From positions 124,001 through 188,000 of the forward strand of contig NZ_BLRH01000060.1 of assembly GCF_025996515.1 (NCBI RefSeq): 64,000 nucleotides of DNA, given 5' to 3'. The translations under genes were made by a program, and so were the position numbers. Below the pieces are notes generated by a model. The model was not told the origin of the DNA. It did no database searches and worked only from the letters and a program-made list of their open reading frames with translations. Below, piece after piece: positions 32,721 through 42,088 of this stretch. How positions within the stretch are numbered: the first letter of the stretch is position 1; every line of letters starts with the position of its first letter. The DNA is from Rhizohabitans arisaemae (GTDB lineage Bacteria > Actinomycetota > Actinomycetes > Streptosporangiales > Streptosporangiaceae).

Positions 32721-34085
32721 ATGAGCGCAATGCTGTCGCGTCGGCGACTGCTCGCAGCCGCGGCGGTCGTGCCCGCCGTCGCAGTCATCGGCGGGGGCCG
32801 GTCGGCTTCGGCCGCCGCGACACCCGGCGAGGTGCCGCCAGGAGCCGGTTTCCACCGGCCCGGCCGTGGGGTGAACAACGTGGCGGGGGTGGCGATCCCC
32901 TGGGAAGCCCGGGTGGAGAACCGCCCCCTGCTGGTGCGCCAGTTCGACGTCGAGTTCGACAACTCCGTCGGCGGCGAGATCACCCACGTGGCACTCGACG
33001 GGACGCGTACCAGGCTCGGCACGGTCCAGCGGCCCGCCACCACCCCGGTCCTGGCCAACGACGGCTTCTGGGCCTCGAAATACTCCAAGGCCCTCGACGG
33101 CACCCCCGGCCACGTGCTGGCCGCGTCCGTCTACGTCCTGCGCAACAAGGTCGGCCCCGGTGACAAGTACGACCCGCACAACCTGCGGGCGTGGACCACC
33201 AGCCTGGTCAACATCCGGCCCGACCGCTTCCACGGCGCCGACCACGGCAAATGGCTCGCCGACACGATGTACACCGACATCGAGGGCGGCACGAGCATCT
33301 TCGGCGGCGGGGCCTCCCCGCAGGTCGGCTCGCCCATGACCTACCGCGACGAGGCCACGGGCAGGTGGGAGCCGATCCACCGGCACTTCGAAGGCGACCC
33401 GGCCCGCACCGTCCCCCGCCACCTGCGCTACTCGGTCTACAAGCCGCTGACCAGGTACGGCTCGCCGGCCTACCTGGAGTTCGAGAACTGGGCCGCCGGC
33501 GACACCGTCGCGGGCCGCGCCCACGAACGCAACGGCCGCATCCTCGTCGGCTACCCCCACGGCAAGGTCCGCCATGTGGCCGACGTCATGCAGCGGGTGC
33601 GCGGCACCGGCAGGTTCGGCGGCACCGAGTTCGCCGAGATCGGCCAGGTCGACACCAACCACCCCGGCGCGCTGACGCTGTCCACCTCGCCCCGCACCGG
33701 CTTCAGCTGGGACCCGAACGTGCGCGGCGGCCTGCAGATCGTGCCCGCCAACCACGCCAAGTTCCTCAGCTACGACCTGGGCCAGAACTCGTTCATCGGC
33801 AAGAACCAGTGGATCATCGTGGGCCCGGTCGGCGCCAAGGCCGAGCTGCTGCAGGACCGCCGCTACCTCATCGACGGCAAGCTCGCGATCGACCCGGGCT
33901 GGGAGGCCGTCGCCCCGGTGTTCGGGCTCTACGTCCGCACCCACGTGCGCTTCCAGGTCTCCGAGGACTACGGCTCCACCTGGCAGGAGTCGCCCAACCT
34001 GACCGGCGTGCACGAGCCCCCGAACTCCCCGGTCGACCGCTGGACCAACATCCGCATTCACCTGACCTACCCGGCCGGACCCTGA
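32721..34085 (+). CDS. Secreted protein B, Tat signal, one Asp-box; paralogue of protein A
   Basis: 454 residues from an ATG 4 bases after AGGAGG. A Tat signal is clear: SRRRLLAAAAVVPAVAVIGG, cut near ASA. Shared with protein A: GTRTRLGTV (93-102), EFENWAAGD (253-261), RVRGTGRFGGTE (292-303), TNHPGALTLSTSPR (312-325), DPGWEAVAPVFGLYVR, an Asp-box SEDYGSTW (414-421) and RWTNIRIHLTY at the end. It lacks the Cys-containing insertion of A. No known fold is evident; beta-rich is likely. First gene of the operon with the ABC importer, so it should act outside the cell on the same glycan. The solute-binding-protein gene follows after 11 bases. Confidence 0.78.
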   Translation: MSAMLSRRRLLAAAAVVPAVAVIGGGRSASAAATPGEVPPGAGFHRPGRGVNNVAGVAIPWEARVENRPLLVRQFDVEFDNSVGGEITHVALDGTRTRLGTVQRPATTPVLANDGFWASKYSKALDGTPGHVLAASVYVLRNKVGPGDKYDPHNLRAWTTSLVNIRPDRFHGADHGKWLADTMYTDIEGGTSIFGGGASPQVGSPMTYRDEATGRWEPIHRHFEGDPARTVPRHLRYSVYKPLTRYGSPAYLEFENWAAGDTVAGRAHERNGRILVGYPHGKVRHVADVMQRVRGTGRFGGTEFAEIGQVDTNHPGALTLSTSPRTGFSWDPNVRGGLQIVPANHAKFLSYDLGQNSFIGKNQWIIVGPVGAKAELLQDRRYLIDGKLAIDPGWEAVAPVFGLYVRTHVRFQVSEDYGSTWQESPNLTGVHEPPNSPVDRWTNIRIHLTYPAGP

Positions 34086-34096
34086 AGGACCGCTTC

Positions 34097-35398
34097 ATGA
34101 AACTACATTCGATGCGCCTGCCGGCCGTGATCCTCGCCGCCGGTCTCGCGCTGACCGCCTGCGGCTCGGGCGGCGGGGGAACCACCGCAAGCGGCGGGGA
34201 CAAGCAGCTGCGCGTCTGGTTTCCCGGCAACCTCAGCAACGAGATCGCCTGGGTGAACGACAAGCTCGTCCCCGCCTTCGAGCAGCGGTACCCGGGCGTG
34301 GACGTGCAGGTGGAGTTCGTGGACTGGGCGAACCTGTCCACCCGCCTGTCCACCGCCTTCGCGGGCAACACCGCCCCCGACGTGTTCGGCCACGGCAACG
34401 CGGCGGCCGCGGGCTTCGCCGAGGCCGGGCGGGTCGAGCCGCTCGACGACTACGTGGCCAAGCTGCCGGAGACCGACCGGAGCGACCTCACCTTCCTGAA
34501 CGACGGCAAGGTGGGCGGCAAGCAGTACATCATGCCGCTGCGCGGCTTCGGCTACCTGACCGCCTACCGCAAGGATCTCATCGAGGGGTCGGGCCTCGAC
34601 CCCGCCAAGTCCCCGGCCACCTGGGACGAACTCCGCGCCGCCGCCGAGAAGCTGACCAAGCGCGAGGGCGGGAAGGTGACCGTGTCCGGGCTGCACATGC
34701 CGGGGGACAACCCCACCAGCATGTCGCAGGCGTTCGCCACCCTGCTCTACCAGGCGGGCGGCTCCTTCCTCTCCCCCGACGGCAAGGCCGTCGCCTGGAA
34801 CTCGCCGGAGGGCGTGTCCGCGCTCGAATACCTGACCGGCCTCTACCAGGGGGACAAGGCCGTGGCGACCGGCCTCGGGGAGAAGAGCGCGAGCACCGGG
34901 GCCCAGCACCCGCTGGTCACCGGCCGGGCGGCGATGGCGCTGGTGGACGACGCCACGCTCAAGACCATCCACGAGGCGGACCCCGGGGCCGCCGCGAAGA
35001 TCGGCGTCCTGCCCCCGGCGCAGAAGACGGCCGCCGCCTCCTTCGGCGGCGCCGGCAACGGCCTGTTCATCAGCGCCAAGACCAAGCTGAAGACCGAGGC
35101 GTGGGACTTCATCTCCTTCATGCTGAAGCCGGAGAACGTCAAGGAGTACACCGTCACGGTCGGCGGCATCCCCGCCCGCGCCACGGTCGCGGGGGACCCC
35201 GAGCTGGCCAAGCTGGCCTATCTGCAGCCGTTCATGGCGGCCGCATCGCAGTTCAAGGGGAACCCCAACGTGGCCACCTGGACCCAGCTCCGCGACGCGC
35301 TCTCCAAGGAGATCGAAAAGGCCCTGCGCGGGACCACCCCGCCGAAGAAGGCTCTGGACGACGCCGCCGCGGCGGGCGAGCAGATCCTCAAGGGCTGA
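34097..35398 (+). CDS. Sugar ABC transporter solute-binding lipoprotein (family 1, CUT1)
   Basis: 433 residues. Lipobox LTAC with Cys22, followed by a Gly-rich linker. The body has the family 1 solute-binding features: WFPGNLSNEIAWVNDKLVPA near the start, FVDWANLSTRLSTAFAGN, APDVF, GLHMPGDNP, and the GGNGL-type AGNGLFISAKTK block. It should capture an oligosaccharide outside the membrane for the two following permeases. The ligand is not predictable from sequence. Confidence 0.92.
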   Translation: MKLHSMRLPAVILAAGLALTACGSGGGGTTASGGDKQLRVWFPGNLSNEIAWVNDKLVPAFEQRYPGVDVQVEFVDWANLSTRLSTAFAGNTAPDVFGHGNAAAAGFAEAGRVEPLDDYVAKLPETDRSDLTFLNDGKVGGKQYIMPLRGFGYLTAYRKDLIEGSGLDPAKSPATWDELRAAAEKLTKREGGKVTVSGLHMPGDNPTSMSQAFATLLYQAGGSFLSPDGKAVAWNSPEGVSALEYLTGLYQGDKAVATGLGEKSASTGAQHPLVTGRAAMALVDDATLKTIHEADPGAAAKIGVLPPAQKTAAASFGGAGNGLFISAKTKLKTEAWDFISFMLKPENVKEYTVTVGGIPARATVAGDPELAKLAYLQPFMAAASQFKGNPNVATWTQLRDALSKEIEKALRGTTPPKKALDDAAAAGEQILKG

Positions 35399-35402
35399 TC
35401 CC

Positions 35403-36317
35403 GTGTCCCTGAAAGGCACCGTGACAACCGCGCCGCGACGGGTCTCGCCGTCGCGGCGCGGCCAGGGGGTGGCGGGCTGGACGCTGGTCCTGCCGTCGAT
35501 CCTGGTCCTGCTCGTCGTGGTGGCCGTCCCGATCGGGTACGGCTTCTACCTGAGCCTGACCTCGTACAACCCGGTGGAGACGACGGGCCCGAAGTTCCAC
35601 GGGCTCACGGGCTACCTCCAGGTGCTCACCTCGGGTGAGTTCTGGGACGCCCTCCGGGTGACCGTGCTGTACGCCTTCGGCACGCTGGCGCTGACCGTGC
35701 CCGCGGCCCTCGGCCTGGCGCTTCTGGTGAACGGGAAGTTCCCCGGCGTCGCGCTCTTCCGCGGGGCGATGTACCTCCCACGGGTCGTCTCCCTGGTCGC
35801 GGTGAGCATGATCTGGCTGTGGCTGTACTCCCGCGAGGGCTACTTCAACCACCTGCTCGACCTGGTGGGCCTGGGCCCGGTGGAGTTCCTCACCGACGAG
35901 GCCACCGCGCTGCCGTCCCTGATCGTCATGCGGGCCTGGAAGGCGCTCGGCGGCAGTATGATCATCTTCCTGGCCGGGCTGCAGACCATCCCGAAGGAAC
36001 TGATCCAGAGCGCGGCCGTGGACGGCGCGGGCCGGTTCCGCACCTTCCGGCACGTGACCCTGCCGCTGCTCATGCCCATCACGACCTATGTGGTGGTGGT
36101 CGACCTGATCTACCTCGCCCAGTCCTTCTCCGAGATCTACATTCTCACCTCGGGTGGCCCGCTCGGCTCCACCACGGTGGTGAACATGCTGGTCTACAAG
36201 GAGGCGTTCGAGAACTTCAAGCTCGGCGAGGCGAGCTCGATGGCGTTCGTGCTGTTCTGCATGATCTTCGCATTGGCGTACGCCAACGTGCGTTTTCTGT
36301 CCAGGGGGAAGAAGTGA
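35403..36317 (+). CDS. Sugar ABC transporter permease (MalF/UgpA type)
   Basis: 304 residues, GTG start 4 bases after the preceding stop. Six transmembrane helices, first at about 26-48, and the EAA coupling loop QSAAVDGAGRFRTFRHVTLP with the conserved DGA-G. Forms the channel with the next gene product. No ATPase gene is present in the operon, so a shared MsiK-type ATPase encoded elsewhere probably drives it, as is usual for actinobacterial CUT1 importers. Confidence 0.93.
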   Translation: MSLKGTVTTAPRRVSPSRRGQGVAGWTLVLPSILVLLVVVAVPIGYGFYLSLTSYNPVETTGPKFHGLTGYLQVLTSGEFWDALRVTVLYAFGTLALTVPAALGLALLVNGKFPGVALFRGAMYLPRVVSLVAVSMIWLWLYSREGYFNHLLDLVGLGPVEFLTDEATALPSLIVMRAWKALGGSMIIFLAGLQTIPKELIQSAAVDGAGRFRTFRHVTLPLLMPITTYVVVVDLIYLAQSFSEIYILTSGGPLGSTTVVNMLVYKEAFENFKLGEASSMAFVLFCMIFALAYANVRFLSRGKK

Positions 36318-37171
36318 CCGGCCGCCGCTGGCTGCGGACCGCCGTGGTGGGCGTGGTGACCGCGATCGTGATGCTTCCGTTCTGGTGGCTGCTCTCGCTC
36401 GCTTTCAAACCGGCCACCGAGGTGTTCAGCTATCCGCCGAAACTGTGGCCGGAGAACTTCACCTTCGAGAACTTCGCCTACGTGTGGGAAACCACGAACC
36501 TGCCCGTGGCGCTCACCAACAGCGCGATCGTCGGCGTGCTCACCATGCTGAGCAACGTGCTCACCGCCACCATGGCCGGCTACGCCTTCGCCCGGCTCCG
36601 CTTCACCGGCAACCGGCCGCTGTTCGTCGCCACGCTCGGGGCCGCGATGGTCCCCGCGGTCGTCCAGCTCATCCCGCTCTTCCTGATCGCCCAGAAATGG
36701 CCGCTCAGCGGGGGGAACGACCTGTTCGGCGAGGGCGGCAGCGGCCTGCTCAACAGCTACGGCGGCCTGCTGCTCCCGCTGCTGGTGCAGCCGCTCAACG
36801 TCTTCCTCGCCCGCCAGTTCTTCCTGGACCTGCCCGAGGAGATGGCCGAGGCCGCCCGGCTGGACGGCGCCTCCGAGCTGCGGATCTTCTGGAGCGTCTA
36901 CCTGCCGATCGCCCGCCCGGTGGTCGCCACCATCGCGGTGCTGTCGTTCACCGGGGCCTGGGAGGACTTCCTCTGGCCGCTGGTGGTGGTCTCCTCCCCC
37001 GACATGCAGACGCTCCCGCTCGCCCTGAGCACCTACGCCGCCAGCGGTGTGGTGCAGTACGGGCCCCTGATGGCCGCCACCGTGATCGCCACGGTCCCCG
37101 TCATCGCCGTGTTCCTCGCCGCGCAGCGGCACTTCGTCGCCGGTCTGGCCTCAGGAGGGGTGAAGGGATGA
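36314..37171 (+). CDS. Sugar ABC transporter permease (MalG/UgpE type)
   Basis: 285 residues from a GTG that overlaps the previous stop (GTGA). Six helices, EAA loop EEMAEAARLDGASELRIFW, and a typical FTGAWEDFLWPL block before the last helices. Partner of the preceding permease. It ends in an ATGA overlap with the DUF4127 gene. Confidence 0.93.
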   Translation: MTGRRWLRTAVVGVVTAIVMLPFWWLLSLAFKPATEVFSYPPKLWPENFTFENFAYVWETTNLPVALTNSAIVGVLTMLSNVLTATMAGYAFARLRFTGNRPLFVATLGAAMVPAVVQLIPLFLIAQKWPLSGGNDLFGEGGSGLLNSYGGLLLPLLVQPLNVFLARQFFLDLPEEMAEAARLDGASELRIFWSVYLPIARPVVATIAVLSFTGAWEDFLWPLVVVSSPDMQTLPLALSTYAASGVVQYGPLMAATVIATVPVIAVFLAAQRHFVAGLASGGVKG

Positions 37172-38592
37172 CCCACGTCGTACTGCTTCCACTCGACGAC
37201 CGCCCGGTCAACACCGGGCAGGTCGCCGACCTCGCCGACGCCGCCGGGGTCAGGCTGACCCTGCCGCCGCCGGGGATGCTCGGCGCCCGCGGTGCGGCGA
37301 GCGACCCGGCCGCCGTGGGGGCGTGGCTGGAGCGGGCCGCCCGGGACGCGGACGCCGTCGTGGTCAGCCTCAACCAACTGGTGCACGGCGGATACGTCCC
37401 CTCCCGCCGTACGACCGAGTCGATCGCCGACTGGCTGCCCCGGCTCGAGGTGCTGAAACGGCTGCCGCGAAGCGTGCCGACGGCCGCGTTCGCCGTACTC
37501 ACGCGCACCAAGAACCAGGACGACGCCGGAACCGAACCGCCGTACTGGGCCGAACACGGCCGGGGCTTCTTCCGGTTCTCGAAGGCCCTGTACGGTGCCG
37601 AGCACGGCTTCCCCGCCGACGTGGCCGGCGCCCGCGCCGCGCTCCCCGCCGCCGACGTGCACGACTGGTTGCACCGCAGGCTCGCCCACCACCAGCTGCA
37701 CCTGGCCGGGATCGAGCTCGCCGCCGAAGGCGTCCTGGACCTGCTCGCGGTGGTCGCCGAGGACACCACGGTGGACAGTGTCTCCACCGGGGAACGGGAA
37801 TGGCTACAGACCTGGACGGACCGCTTCGACCTCGGCGGGAAGGTGCTGCTCTACCCGGGCGCCGACGAGGTCGGGGCCGTCCTGTTCGGCCGGGCGCTGA
37901 CCGCCGGACGGGACCTGACCGCCGCGGTGGTCTGCGAGGTACCCGGCGGACTGGACGCCGTCGCGGTGTTCGAGGACGTCCCCGTACGGGAGACCGTCTC
38001 CGGGCAGCTGCGCGCCGCGGGGCTGCGTGAAACCGCCGACGTGGCCACCGCCGACCTGGTGGTGGCCGTACATCCTCCCGCGGAGGCGATGGGCGATCGC
38101 TACTCCGACCGGGAGATCCCGGCCTCCACCGCGCGGCGCGGGGCCGCGGAACACCTCGCCGAACGGGTCAGCGGCCTGGTGCGCGCGGGGCGCCGCGTGG
38201 TGGTGGCCGACGTGGCCGACGCGAACGGCTCCGACCCGGAGCTGGTCGCCGCGCTCCGGAGCCGGATCCGGCTGGACGCCCTCGCCGGGTACGCGGGCTG
38301 GAACACGGCGGGCAACTCCATCGGGAGCGCCGTCGCCCAAGGCTGCGCCGCGCTGACCGGTGGCCCCGGCTCGACCCGGAAGGTCCTGGCCCACCGGTTC
38401 CTGGAAGACCTCGGCTACCAGTCGGGCGTGCGGTACGCCGTAATCGACGGGGGCGACCCCGCCGGACTCGCCGACCGGCTCGCCGATTTCCCGGAGTTCG
38501 CCGACATTTACCGGGTGCGGCCCGGCAGCGTCCGCCTACCGTGGGGTCGCCCCTTCGAGGTGGACTTCACACTGGAGGACATCCCACGGTGA
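37168..38592 (+). CDS. DUF4127 family protein
   Basis: 474 residues, cytoplasmic (no signal). It begins VVLLPLDDRPVN, the hallmark of DUF4127, a family of unknown activity. Other conserved-looking blocks are LNQLVHGGYVPSR, VLTRTKNQDD, VLLYPGADEVG and AYAGWNTAGNSIGSAVAQG. The start overlaps the permease stop (ATGA), so it is co-translated with the importer; this argues that it processes the imported sugar. I infer a hydrolase, lyase or isomerase acting on the imported glycan, but no catalytic residues are established for it. Confidence 0.85.
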   Translation: MTHVVLLPLDDRPVNTGQVADLADAAGVRLTLPPPGMLGARGAASDPAAVGAWLERAARDADAVVVSLNQLVHGGYVPSRRTTESIADWLPRLEVLKRLPRSVPTAAFAVLTRTKNQDDAGTEPPYWAEHGRGFFRFSKALYGAEHGFPADVAGARAALPAADVHDWLHRRLAHHQLHLAGIELAAEGVLDLLAVVAEDTTVDSVSTGEREWLQTWTDRFDLGGKVLLYPGADEVGAVLFGRALTAGRDLTAAVVCEVPGGLDAVAVFEDVPVRETVSGQLRAAGLRETADVATADLVVAVHPPAEAMGDRYSDREIPASTARRGAAEHLAERVSGLVRAGRRVVVADVADANGSDPELVAALRSRIRLDALAGYAGWNTAGNSIGSAVAQGCAALTGGPGSTRKVLAHRFLEDLGYQSGVRYAVIDGGDPAGLADRLADFPEFADIYRVRPGSVRLPWGRPFEVDFTLEDIPR

Positions 38593-38626
38593 CCAGCCAC
38601 AGCCACACCAGCGCCGGGACGCCCCG

Positions 38627-39703
38627 ATGAGCGAGCGGGGCTGGCGCAGGCCGCGCCAGGCCGACATCGCCAAGGAGGCGGGCGTCTCCCAGGCGACGGT
38701 CTCCTACGTCATCAGCGGCCGGACCGACGGCCCGAACATCCCCGAGACCACCCGGGCCCGGGTGCTGGAGGCGGCTCGAAGACTGGGCTACGTCCTCAAC
38801 CCGGTCGCCCGCAACCTCGCCGGCGGCTCGACCAAGCTCATCGGCGTCTACACCTTCGAGTCGGTGTTCCCGCTGGACCACCACGACTTCTACCATCCGT
38901 TCCTGGTCGGCATCGAGGCGGCGGCCGAGGCGTACGGCTACGACCTGGTGATGTTCACCAGCGCCACCGGCTCCGACGGGCGCCGCTCGATCTACCGCGA
39001 AGGCGTCAACCGGCTCGCCATCACCGACGGGTGCGTGCTGCTCGGCAAGCACGCCGACCGCGGCGAACTCGCCCGGCTCCGCGACGACGGCTTCCCGTTC
39101 ACCTACGTCGGGCGACGGGAGATCCCCGGCGGCGCGATCAGCTACTCCGCCGCCGACTACGCCTCGGCGACCGCCCGCGTCGTGGACCACCTCGCCGGGC
39201 TCGGGCACCGCCGGATCGCCTACGTCGGCACGGCCACCCCCGGGGAGTACACGGCCGACCGGGACACCGGTTTCTGGAGTTCGGTACGGCGGCACGCCCT
39301 CGACGTCGACGGCCTGATCCACCCCGCCCCACCCGGCGGCCTCACCGTCGAGGAGGTCAGGCGGCTCCGGGAGGACGGCGCCACCGCGTTCGTGGTGCAC
39401 GACGCGGTCGAGGCGCTCCGCGTCCAGGACATCCTCACCGGGCTCGGGGTGCGGGTGCCGCAGGACTGCTCGCTCGCCGCGCTCAACGACCCGCCCGACG
39501 ACACCCCGACCTCGCTGGAGCTGACCTGCTTCCGCATCCCGCGGCGGGAGATGGGCACCGAGGCCGTCAACCTGCTGATGGAACGGCTGGAGCGAGGTCC
39601 GGAGGCGGATCCCCGATCCGTCACCCTGCCATGCACGTTCATTCCCGGGCAGTCCAGCGGACCGGCGCCCGGACCCGTACAGAGAGGAAGCACAGCCCGA
39701 TGA
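38627..39703 (+). CDS. LacI-family transcriptional regulator
   Basis: 358 residues. N-terminal HTH QADIAKEAGVSQATVSYVIS and hinge helix NPVARNLAGGSTKLIGV, followed by a periplasmic-binding-type effector domain (about 68-340). It lies inside the operon between DUF4127 and the oxidoreductase genes and is the obvious candidate for binding the three GTNATGCGCATNAC palindromes at 32551-32709. Its stop overlaps the start of the next gene by four bases. Expected ligand: the imported sugar or its first product. Confidence 0.93.
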   Translation: MSERGWRRPRQADIAKEAGVSQATVSYVISGRTDGPNIPETTRARVLEAARRLGYVLNPVARNLAGGSTKLIGVYTFESVFPLDHHDFYHPFLVGIEAAAEAYGYDLVMFTSATGSDGRRSIYREGVNRLAITDGCVLLGKHADRGELARLRDDGFPFTYVGRREIPGGAISYSAADYASATARVVDHLAGLGHRRIAYVGTATPGEYTADRDTGFWSSVRRHALDVDGLIHPAPPGGLTVEEVRRLREDGATAFVVHDAVEALRVQDILTGLGVRVPQDCSLAALNDPPDDTPTSLELTCFRIPRREMGTEAVNLLMERLERGPEADPRSVTLPCTFIPGQSSGPAPGPVQRGSTAR

Positions 39704-41313
39704 CCGGCACAAAGGTCGACGTCCTCGTCGTGGGAGGCGGGCTCGGCGGAGTCGCCGCCGCCTTGGCCGCCCTGCGCGGCGGCGCCCACGTCGTGCTCAC
39801 CGAGTCGACCGCCTGGCTCGGCGGCCAGCTGACCTCGCAGGCCGTACCGCCGGACGACCACCCGTGGGTGGAGCGGTTCGGGGCGAGCGTGAGCTACCGC
39901 GCACTCCGCGCGGGCATCCGCGACCACTACCGCCGCTGGTATCCGCTCCGCGCGGACTCCGCCGCCGACCCCTACCTCAACCCGGGGGCGGGCCGGGTCA
40001 GCCGGCTCTGCGTGGAGCCGCGCGCCGCTGTCGCCGTCCTGGACGCGATGACCGCACCCTGGCAGGCGGCGGGCCGGCTCACCGTGCTCCGGCGGCACAC
40101 CCCGGTGGCCGCGTCCGTCGACGGCGACCGGGTGCGCTCGGTCACCCTGCTCGACGGGGAGACCGGGACCGAGGTCGTCGTGGAGGCGGACTACGTGCTC
40201 GACGCCACCGAGATCGGGGACCTGCTGCCGCTTACCGGCACCGAGTACGTCACCGGTTTCGAGTCCCGCGAGGACACCGGCGAACCCAGCGCCCCCGCGA
40301 AGGCCCAGCCGCTGAACATGCAGGCCGTCTCGGTGTGCTTCGCCCTCGAGCACCGGGCCGGCGAGGACCACACCATCGACAAGCCGGACGACTACCCGTA
40401 CTGGCGTGATCTGCGCCCCGAGTTCTGGCCCGGGCCGCAGCTCGGCTGGACGGCGCCGCACCCGCACACCCTCGCCCCGCGCACCTACGCCTTCGCCCCG
40501 AACCCGGACGACGAGCCGGGGGCGATCGTGGCCGACCAGAGCAAGGACCCCGGCTCGGACGAGCTGTGGACGTTCCGCCGGATCCTCGCCCGCAACCACT
40601 TCCGGCCGGGAGTCTTCGGCAGCGACATCACGCTGGTCAACTGGCCGCAGATCGACTACCTGGGCGGACCGGTGTTCGAGGTGCCCGAGGCGGAGGCCGC
40701 CGGGCACGCCGACGCGGCACGGCGGCAGAGCCTGGCCATGCTCTACTGGATGCAGACCGAGGCGCCCCGCCCCGACGGCGGCACCGGCTGGCCCGGCCTG
40801 CGGCTGCGCCCCGATGTGATGGGCACCGCGGACGGCCTGGCCATGGCCCCCTACATCCGGGAGTCCCGCCGGATCCTCGCCCAGTACCGGGTGGTCGAGC
40901 AGGACCTCGCCGTCTCCGTCCGGGGTGAGCACGGCGCCGTGCGCTACCCCGACTCGATCGGCGTCGGCTCGTACCGCATCGACCTGCACCCCTCCACCGG
41001 CGGGGACAACTACATCGACGTCGCCGCCTGGCCGTTCGAAATCCCGCTGCGCGCCCTGGTCCCGCGGCGGGTCCGGAACCTGCTCGCCGCCGGCAAGAAC
41101 ATCGGCACCACCCACATCACCAACGGCAGCTACCGGCTGCACCCGGTGGAGTGGGCGATCGGCGAGGCCGCCGGGGCGCTCGCCGCGCACTGCCTGACCG
41201 CCGGGACCGAACCCCACCAGGTCACCGCCGACGAACGGCGACTCGCCGACTTCCGGGCGAAGCTGACCGCCGACGGCGTCGAGGTCGGCTGGCCGCAGAT
41301 CCAGCCCTACTAG
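39700..41313 (+). CDS. FAD-dependent oxidoreductase (FAD_oxidored family)
   Basis: 537 residues. N-terminal dinucleotide fold VLVVGGGLGGVAAALAALRG with the acidic end of strand 2 (LTESTAWLGGQL), and a family-typical C-terminal segment AAGKNIGTTHITNGSYRLHP then EWAIGEAAGALAA that closes the FAD site. Proteins of this family occur in bacterial sugar loci but their substrates are mostly unknown. No signal peptide, so cytoplasmic. Start overlaps the lacI stop (ATGA). It may oxidise or dehydrate the sugar ring, perhaps to help break an unusual glycosidic bond; this is inference. Confidence 0.85.
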   Translation: MTGTKVDVLVVGGGLGGVAAALAALRGGAHVVLTESTAWLGGQLTSQAVPPDDHPWVERFGASVSYRALRAGIRDHYRRWYPLRADSAADPYLNPGAGRVSRLCVEPRAAVAVLDAMTAPWQAAGRLTVLRRHTPVAASVDGDRVRSVTLLDGETGTEVVVEADYVLDATEIGDLLPLTGTEYVTGFESREDTGEPSAPAKAQPLNMQAVSVCFALEHRAGEDHTIDKPDDYPYWRDLRPEFWPGPQLGWTAPHPHTLAPRTYAFAPNPDDEPGAIVADQSKDPGSDELWTFRRILARNHFRPGVFGSDITLVNWPQIDYLGGPVFEVPEAEAAGHADAARRQSLAMLYWMQTEAPRPDGGTGWPGLRLRPDVMGTADGLAMAPYIRESRRILAQYRVVEQDLAVSVRGEHGAVRYPDSIGVGSYRIDLHPSTGGDNYIDVAAWPFEIPLRALVPRRVRNLLAAGKNIGTTHITNGSYRLHPVEWAIGEAAGALAAHCLTAGTEPHQVTADERRLADFRAKLTADGVEVGWPQIQPY

Positions 41314-41328
41314 AAGGAAACCCTTATC

Positions 41329-41994
41329 ATGCGTCTGCCCTCCGACCGGACGGCGATCCTCGTCAGCCTGCCCGGCAACGACCCCGAGCTGGCCCGGGCC
41401 GCCGCCGAGGCCGGTGCCGACGGCCTCAAGGTGCACATCAACATCGCCCACCGGGCGTCCGGCACGGTCTTCGGCGACCTGGACCGGGAGGCCGACCGGC
41501 TCCGCGAGATCCTCGCCGCCGGTCTGCCCACCGGCTTGGTCGTCGGCGCCGACACCGTATCCACGGCGGAGATGCGCCGGGCCGCGACCATGGGCTTCGA
41601 CTACTTCGACGTCTACGCCACCCACGCTCCGGCGGACTACGTGGCCGCCTGCGGCCCGGTCACCCCGATGGTGGCGCTCGGCCCGTCCGACGACACCGCG
41701 ACCGCCGCCGCGCTGGTCGCCGCCGGGGTACGGGCCCTGGAGATGTCCACCCTCGACCCGGCCCGGTACGGCACGGAGCTGGCCCTCGGCACCCTTGCCC
41801 GCCTCGCCGCGGTCCGGGCCGCCGTCGACGTCCCGCTGATCGTGCCCAGCCAGCACCGCCTCACCCCCGCCGACCTCCCCCGGTTGGCCGAAGCGGGCGC
41901 CGACGCGATCCTGCTGGGCGCCGTCGTCACCGGCACCACCGCCGCGCAAATCGCCGAAGCCGTCACCACCTACCGCCGCGCCCTCCCAGGCTGA
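41329..41994 (+). CDS. TIM-barrel protein, NanE/epimerase-like
   Basis: 221 residues. Repeating beta-alpha units are visible (AAEAGADGLKVHIN, GLPTGLVVGAD, MGFDYFDVYA, AAGVRALEMS, DVPLIVPSQ) and the end LAEAGADAILLGAVVTG is a typical phosphate-binding loop of TIM barrels such as N-acetylmannosamine-6-phosphate epimerase. I cannot assign the reaction; a phosphosugar epimerase or aldolase is likely. Last gene of the operon, 15 bases after the oxidoreductase, with AAGGAAA upstream, followed by a hairpin terminator. Confidence 0.7.
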   Translation: MRLPSDRTAILVSLPGNDPELARAAAEAGADGLKVHINIAHRASGTVFGDLDREADRLREILAAGLPTGLVVGADTVSTAEMRRAATMGFDYFDVYATHAPADYVAACGPVTPMVALGPSDDTATAAALVAAGVRALEMSTLDPARYGTELALGTLARLAAVRAAVDVPLIVPSQHRLTPADLPRLAEAGADAILLGAVVTGTTAAQIAEAVTTYRRALPG

Positions 41995-42008
41995 TCCCGG
42001 CAAATCCA

Positions 42009-42043
42009 GCCGAGGCGTGGCCAGGGAACAGCCGCGCCTCGGC
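42009..42043 (+). terminator. Terminator of the glycan operon
   Basis: GCCGAGGCG and CGCCTCGGC form a perfect 9-bp stem with a 17-base loop, 15 bases after the last gene. No U-tract. Confidence 0.6.
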
Positions 42044-42088
42044 ACCCTGAAGCGGCGCCCTTAGGAACGAGCGACCTCGTGGGTTACA

